Shown piece after piece: positions 60,391 through 64,000 of a stretch of DNA of 64,000 nt (its first letter is position 1; each line of letters starts with the position of its first letter). This stretch comes from Cecembia calidifontis (GTDB lineage: Bacteria; Bacteroidota; Bacteroidia; Cytophagales; Cyclobacteriaceae). The notes under the pieces were generated by a model that saw only the letters and a program-made list of their open reading frames with translations, was not told where the DNA came from and did not search any database. The translations under genes were made by a program, and so were the position numbers. The stretch is taken from positions 2,113,001 through 2,177,000 of the forward strand of contig NZ_SGXG01000001.1 in assembly GCF_004216715.1 (NCBI RefSeq). The letters run 5' to 3'.

Positions 60391-61764
60391 TTAACCCATC
60401 ACCGTTTTATAAATTTGATCAAATACCTCGGTAGGCGCTATTTCCCCAGAATTTTGCTCACTGGCATCGGACCCTACAAAAATCGGCCAATCCATTGGGT
60501 CTTCCGGAATCCGGCCATGGGAACCTTTGACCAGGGTAGCATCCAAAGATATCACATCCATCAAATACCTGAAACCAAGTTTCTTTTTCAAAAGCTTCAT
60601 CCCTATTTTGCCCTTTAGGAATTTGATTTCCGGATCGGCTAAAGTTTCTACAGGGTCATAGCCTGGCTTGCGGTGGATATCCACCGTTCGGGCATAATCC
60701 GGTGCCTTGTTATCATCCAGCCAGAAGTAATAGGTAAACCAGGAGTCTTTGTCTGCTACGGCAATCAGTTCTCCGGCCCTTGGATGATCCAAGTGATATT
60801 TCTGTTTTCCTTCTTTATCAAGCACTTTCTCAATTCCGGGCACCCTTTCCAGCATGCTTTTGATAGCAGGAATGTCTGCTTCGTCTTTGACATAGATATG
60901 GGCCAATTGATGGTCTGCCACTGCAAATGCCTTGCAGGTACCGGCATCCAAGGTCTCTCTTCCCAGCTCATTTTTAACTACAATGCAGCCTTCTTTTCTC
61001 AAAATCCTGTTGATATGGATAGGATTGTTTACAGTAGTGATGCCATACTCAGAAAGCAGCAGCACTTCAGTTCCCTGCTTTTCAAAATAAGTAATCAGAT
61101 CCGCGGCCACCCTGTCTATTTCCCTGAGGTCCTTCTTTATTTTTTTAAAGTCCAGGCCGTATCGCTGCAGACCATAATCCAGATGGGGTAAATAAATCAG
61201 GTTTAAGGTTGGGTTGAACCATTGGTCGACTTTTTTGGAAGCTTCCGCAATCCATTGGGTGGATTCGATATTGGCATTGGGTCCCCAAAAAGAGAAAAGT
61301 GGAAACTGTCCCAGTTCCTGCTGCAACCTGTCCCTTAAGTCCATGGGTTGGCTGTGGATGTCCGGTAATTTTCTTCCATCCGCAGGGTAAAGGGGTCTCG
61401 GTGTCACCGCATAATCCACCGTAGAATACATATTGTACCACCAGAACATGTTGGCACAGGTGAAATTCGGATCCTGAATTTTAAGTTTGTCCCAGATTTT
61501 GGGAGCCTGAACCAAGCGGTTGGACTGTCTCCAGAATTTGATTTCACATTCATCCCTGAAGTACCAGCCGTTGCCCACAATTCCATTTTCTTCCGGCCAT
61601 TTTCCTGTTAGATAGACCGATTGGGAAGAGCAGGTCACAGCCGGTAATACGGGTTGAATAAAACGCTTTTGCCGCTTTTCTATCCATTTTTTAAGAAAAG
61701 GAGTATGTTCTCCGATCAATCTGGAGGATAAAGCGACAATATTGATGACCGCTGTTTTTTTCAT
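60391..61764 (-). CDS. eboF: EboF, alkaline-phosphatase-superfamily protein
   Basis: Last gene of the ebo cluster. 457 residues from the ATG at 61764, which overlaps the eboE stop (ATGA) and is preferred to a start 8 codons upstream. Alkaline phosphatase/nucleotide pyrophosphatase fold: the nucleophile region AVTCSSQSVYLTGK near 43 keeps Thr/Ser, HLDYGLQRYG near 189 supplies Asp/His ligands, and HIN in NPIHINRIL near 243. The first metal ligand site reads NIVALSSRLIGEHTP, with Ser in place of the usual Asp, and the usual SDHG is SEYGI, so catalysis may be altered. Exact substrate unknown. Confidence 0.88.
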   Translation of the reverse strand: MKKTAVINIVALSSRLIGEHTPFLKKWIEKRQKRFIQPVLPAVTCSSQSVYLTGKWPEENGIVGNGWYFRDECEIKFWRQSNRLVQAPKIWDKLKIQDPNFTCANMFWWYNMYSTVDYAVTPRPLYPADGRKLPDIHSQPMDLRDRLQQELGQFPLFSFWGPNANIESTQWIAEASKKVDQWFNPTLNLIYLPHLDYGLQRYGLDFKKIKKDLREIDRVAADLITYFEKQGTEVLLLSEYGITTVNNPIHINRILRKEGCIVVKNELGRETLDAGTCKAFAVADHQLAHIYVKDEADIPAIKSMLERVPGIEKVLDKEGKQKYHLDHPRAGELIAVADKDSWFTYYFWLDDNKAPDYARTVDIHRKPGYDPVETLADPEIKFLKGKIGMKLLKKKLGFRYLMDVISLDATLVKGSHGRIPEDPMDWPIFVGSDASEQNSGEIAPTEVFDQIYKTVMG

Positions 61765-62972
61765 TTTTCCAAAGTTTTGATGACCCAATCCATTTCTCTG
61801 CTGATAGAAGTGGAGAGTTCTTGTCTAAGGTCTTTATCCAATACATCCCAGGTGTAAGTTTCCACTTCCAAATGGCTGCAGACAGGATTTTTTTTGATTT
61901 CTTGCAGTACAGAGATAATGTCTGCCTGGGTGGAGGAAAAATTCCCGTAATGTGCTAAGAAAACAGGCACATGAAAGTGTATCCTCATTTCCTCCATTTC
62001 TGTTTCTTCTAGAATAGCAATCGCTTCCGGAAGGTCTGGGTAAGATTGGAGGTTGCCCGAATCATATCTTCCAATGACCTGATGCAGGTAAGTGGATTCT
62101 GCCAATGGTTGGAGGTTGGATTGAAGGATTTGCCTTTCATTTTTATCCTTAGGTATATCCACTTTCAAGGCTGCCGAGATCTGAATTTTGCCAATTTTGA
62201 TGCCTTCTTCCTGAAATTTGCGGAAGGTGTCCTGTGCCTTTTCATAGACAATGGCAAAATGGCAAACATCATAGCAAATTCTGATATGGTGTTTCAGCAG
62301 CTGCGCTGCAGCACCAGAGGAAATTCCCAGTTTCTCCACCAGCCATGCACCTCCTTTTGGAAGCAACCAATCCCTGAAAAACCATAGGACTTCCTCCGTA
62401 TTTTCCAAAAAACCATCAGGTTCGGGTTCAATATCCAAGTGAAGCGTTTTCTGGGTTTTTTGCTCGATTTGATGCAATTCTGCAGTGACTTCCGCTAAAT
62501 GTTCACAAGCTGTCTGTAACACTTTATCCCTTTCCGATTCCAATTCAAACCAATGCCGGTAAGAAATGGGGGAAGTGGAAATACTTCCCTCATGCCCAGT
62601 GGGTGTTAAAGCTTCCAGGATATGAAAAAGCCTGATTGTATAATCTTTGCGGGCTGTCGTGGACCAATCGGGCACATGTACTTTGTCTTTGACTATGGCA
62701 TGATGGAAATCTCCATAAGGAAATCCGTTCATAGTAAAAACATAGCAATTCTGAACGGCTAACCAGTCTTTAAATTCCTTTAGCTTATCAGGAGAAATTA
62801 ATGTTTCACTGGCTTGATTGGAAAGCCTGAGCCCAATACCGAAAGGACCTTTTACCCCCAATTTGTCTTTGACTTTTGGGATGTAATCCTTCAGGCTTTG
62901 GAATATGTCCTCCCAAGTTTCTCCCGGATGGATATTGGTGCAATAACTCAGATGATGTCCTTGTATCAGCAT
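61761..62972 (-). CDS. eboE: EboE, TIM-barrel metabolite-handling protein
   Basis: A 403-residue protein of the xylose-isomerase-like TIM-barrel superfamily, identified as EboE from sequence type and its place between EboD and EboF. Segments HLSYCTNIHPGETW near 7, CYVFTMNGFPYGDFH near 96 and LHLDIEPEPDGFL near 196 are distinctive; HxxxxxD/E pairs could bind a divalent metal. The family is connected with traffic or processing of a secondary metabolite, not with xylose. It starts 5 bp after the eboD stop and overlaps eboF by 4 bp, so translation is probably coupled. Confidence 0.88.
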   Translation of the reverse strand: MLIQGHHLSYCTNIHPGETWEDIFQSLKDYIPKVKDKLGVKGPFGIGLRLSNQASETLISPDKLKEFKDWLAVQNCYVFTMNGFPYGDFHHAIVKDKVHVPDWSTTARKDYTIRLFHILEALTPTGHEGSISTSPISYRHWFELESERDKVLQTACEHLAEVTAELHQIEQKTQKTLHLDIEPEPDGFLENTEEVLWFFRDWLLPKGGAWLVEKLGISSGAAAQLLKHHIRICYDVCHFAIVYEKAQDTFRKFQEEGIKIGKIQISAALKVDIPKDKNERQILQSNLQPLAESTYLHQVIGRYDSGNLQSYPDLPEAIAILEETEMEEMRIHFHVPVFLAHYGNFSSTQADIISVLQEIKKNPVCSHLEVETYTWDVLDKDLRQELSTSISREMDWVIKTLEK

Positions 62973-62977
62973 GCCTC

Positions 62978-64000
62978 TCAGTTCAGGTTGGTGATCTTAT
63001 GCTTAGATTCAAGGTAAGCGATGGCCTTTCGGATCAAGTTAGTGTCCATTTCATGGACTTCTTCCCCTTTTCCTACGGCTTTGAGCAACATGATGGTCAA
63101 TCTTCCGCCCAGGTGTTCCCTGAATTCTTCCAGTCCTTTGATCAGGTTGTCTCCTGTCAGCTCCGGCACAAATAAATCGAAGCCCAAGTCAGTGATCAGT
63201 TTCAATATTCTTTCTATATCGGCTTCCCCTATCCATCCTTTCAAAAAGGAGTAGGTACTGTCCAAAGCGATGCCTATAGCCACCGCTTCGCCATGCCTTA
63301 AGTCAAAGTTGGTCAGGTTTTCCAGCTTATGTGCAGCCCAGTGGCCGAAGTCCAAAGGCCTGGATGAACCCATTTCAAAAGGATCTTTTCCGGCAATATG
63401 GTCTAAATGCATCTTTGCACAACGGATAATAGAATCCTTCATAGGTTCCATGGCTCTTTGGGCCAGACCGAGGGCATGTTTTTCCAACCATTGGAAAAAA
63501 TCCGCATCCTTGATCAGGGCAACTTTAATGGCTTCCGCCAAACCCGATCTCCAGTCCCTATCATCCAGAGTTTTTAAGAAATCAAAATCATTGATGACCA
63601 AATAAGGAGTGGCGAAGGTGCCTATATAATTTTTCTTCCCGAAATAGTTGATGCTGTTTTTGACGCCCACTCCTGAGTCATTCTGTGACAGAACGGTGGT
63701 GGGGATTCTGATATGTCTCACACCGCGATGGGAAATGGCAGCGGCAAAACCCACCATGTCCAATACCGCCCCGCCCCCTATTACCATGATGTAAGAATGC
63801 CGGTCTATGCCGTACAGGTGTGTAGCTTCTACGATTTGTCTGACAAGGTCTTCATCGTTTTTGGAGGCTTCTCCCCCAGGTACTATCATCGGGGCTGCGC
63901 AAAGTAAAACATCCTTTTTGTAGGTATCAAAATATTCCTCCAACTTAGAAATCAGGTCAGGGTGAGCTTCAGTAAGTCCCTGATCCAAGACTACAAAAAT
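62978..64000 (-). CDS. eboD: EboD, 3-dehydroquinate-synthase-like protein, 5' partial
   Basis: Homologue of 3-dehydroquinate synthase dedicated to the ebo cluster. 340 residues visible; the frame continues past base 64000, so the N-terminus is missing. NAD-binding glycine motif IMVIGGGAVLDMVGFAA near 71 of the visible part, IPTTVLSQNDSGVGVKNSIN near 100, metal-ligand Glu in GLAEAIK near 153 and His in LDFGHWAAHKLE near 216 and NFDLRHGEAVAIG near 230. The metal-binding set looks complete, so it may be an active cyclase for a related sugar phosphate rather than a shikimate enzyme. eboA-C are expected beyond the right edge. Confidence 0.88.
   Translation of the reverse strand: MFVVLDQGLTEAHPDLISKLEEYFDTYKKDVLLCAAPMIVPGGEASKNDEDLVRQIVEATHLYGIDRHSYIMVIGGGAVLDMVGFAAAISHRGVRHIRIPTTVLSQNDSGVGVKNSINYFGKKNYIGTFATPYLVINDFDFLKTLDDRDWRSGLAEAIKVALIKDADFFQWLEKHALGLAQRAMEPMKDSIIRCAKMHLDHIAGKDPFEMGSSRPLDFGHWAAHKLENLTNFDLRHGEAVAIGIALDSTYSFLKGWIGEADIERILKLITDLGFDLFVPELTGDNLIKGLEEFREHLGGRLTIMLLKAVGKGEEVHEMDTNLIRKAIAYLESKHKITNLN

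Noticed and set aside
62978..64000. Shikimate-pathway aroB
   Set aside because: Sequence type and coupling to eboE and eboF point to EboD rather than the shikimate enzyme.

Overview
The window comes from a member of the Bacteroidota, most likely order Cytophagales, family Cyclobacteriaceae (Algoriphagus-like). This is inferred from a Porin_10-type porin, glutamine synthetase III, a small Lacal_2735-type protein, many DUFs typical of the phylum, promoters of the TTTG-N20-TAnnTTTG type, few Shine-Dalgarno sequences, and an ebo cluster. Most of it is ordinary chromosomal housekeeping sequence, cut by four insertion sequences. No tRNA, rRNA or CRISPR was seen.

Layout. 1-11 kb: histidine phosphatase (left edge), a secreted hypothetical, Nif3 plus a zinc-ribbon coiled-coil protein, then lpxK-porin-miaE, an ABC permease with a GMC oxidoreductase, and mtaB. 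11-17 kb: glutamine synthetase III, a LacI regulator, a ROK kinase and a ROK repressor. 17-25 kb (mainly minus strand): a secreted YXWGXW protein, a 56-residue coiled-coil protein, a MORN-like repeat protein, fabH with an unknown partner, and a yheT-SRAP-MBL operon. 25-35 kb: pyruvate dehydrogenase E2, hslV, two exported hydrolases, a GC-rich gamma-glutamyltransferase, a GNAT acetyltransferase, and a TetR-UbiB/ADCK pair.

35-39 kb is the accessory hotspot. A higBA toxin-antitoxin pair has its toxin gene split by an IS4-type element (apparent 19-bp target duplication, one mismatch). An IS256 element with an 8-bp duplication lies 44 bp beyond the antitoxin gene. 39-50 kb is core: rplM-rpsI-rpsB-tsf, an RluA-type pseudouridine synthase, a PhoR/PhoB-like two-component pair, recA, an ABC permease, queA and ispD. 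At 50.3-52.4 kb an IS1634 element sits in the 5' leader of a LiaF-like/LytS/LytTR operon, between a promoter-like TAGCTTTG and the start codon. 55-60 kb: DUF2795, DUF349, ettA and a second IS4 element (10-bp duplication) placed between ettA and its terminator.

The right edge holds the distal part of an ebo cluster (eboD-eboE-eboF, minus strand). It is a named but chemically unresolved metabolite-handling system and the most interesting functional block. Other unusual signals are leader hairpins in all four IS elements, a 14-bp phased repeat before hslV, a MITE-like 109-bp inverted-repeat unit after hslV, a shared TCTTGnn heptad repeat beside tsf and ettA, and palindromes upstream of recA and of the ROK genes.
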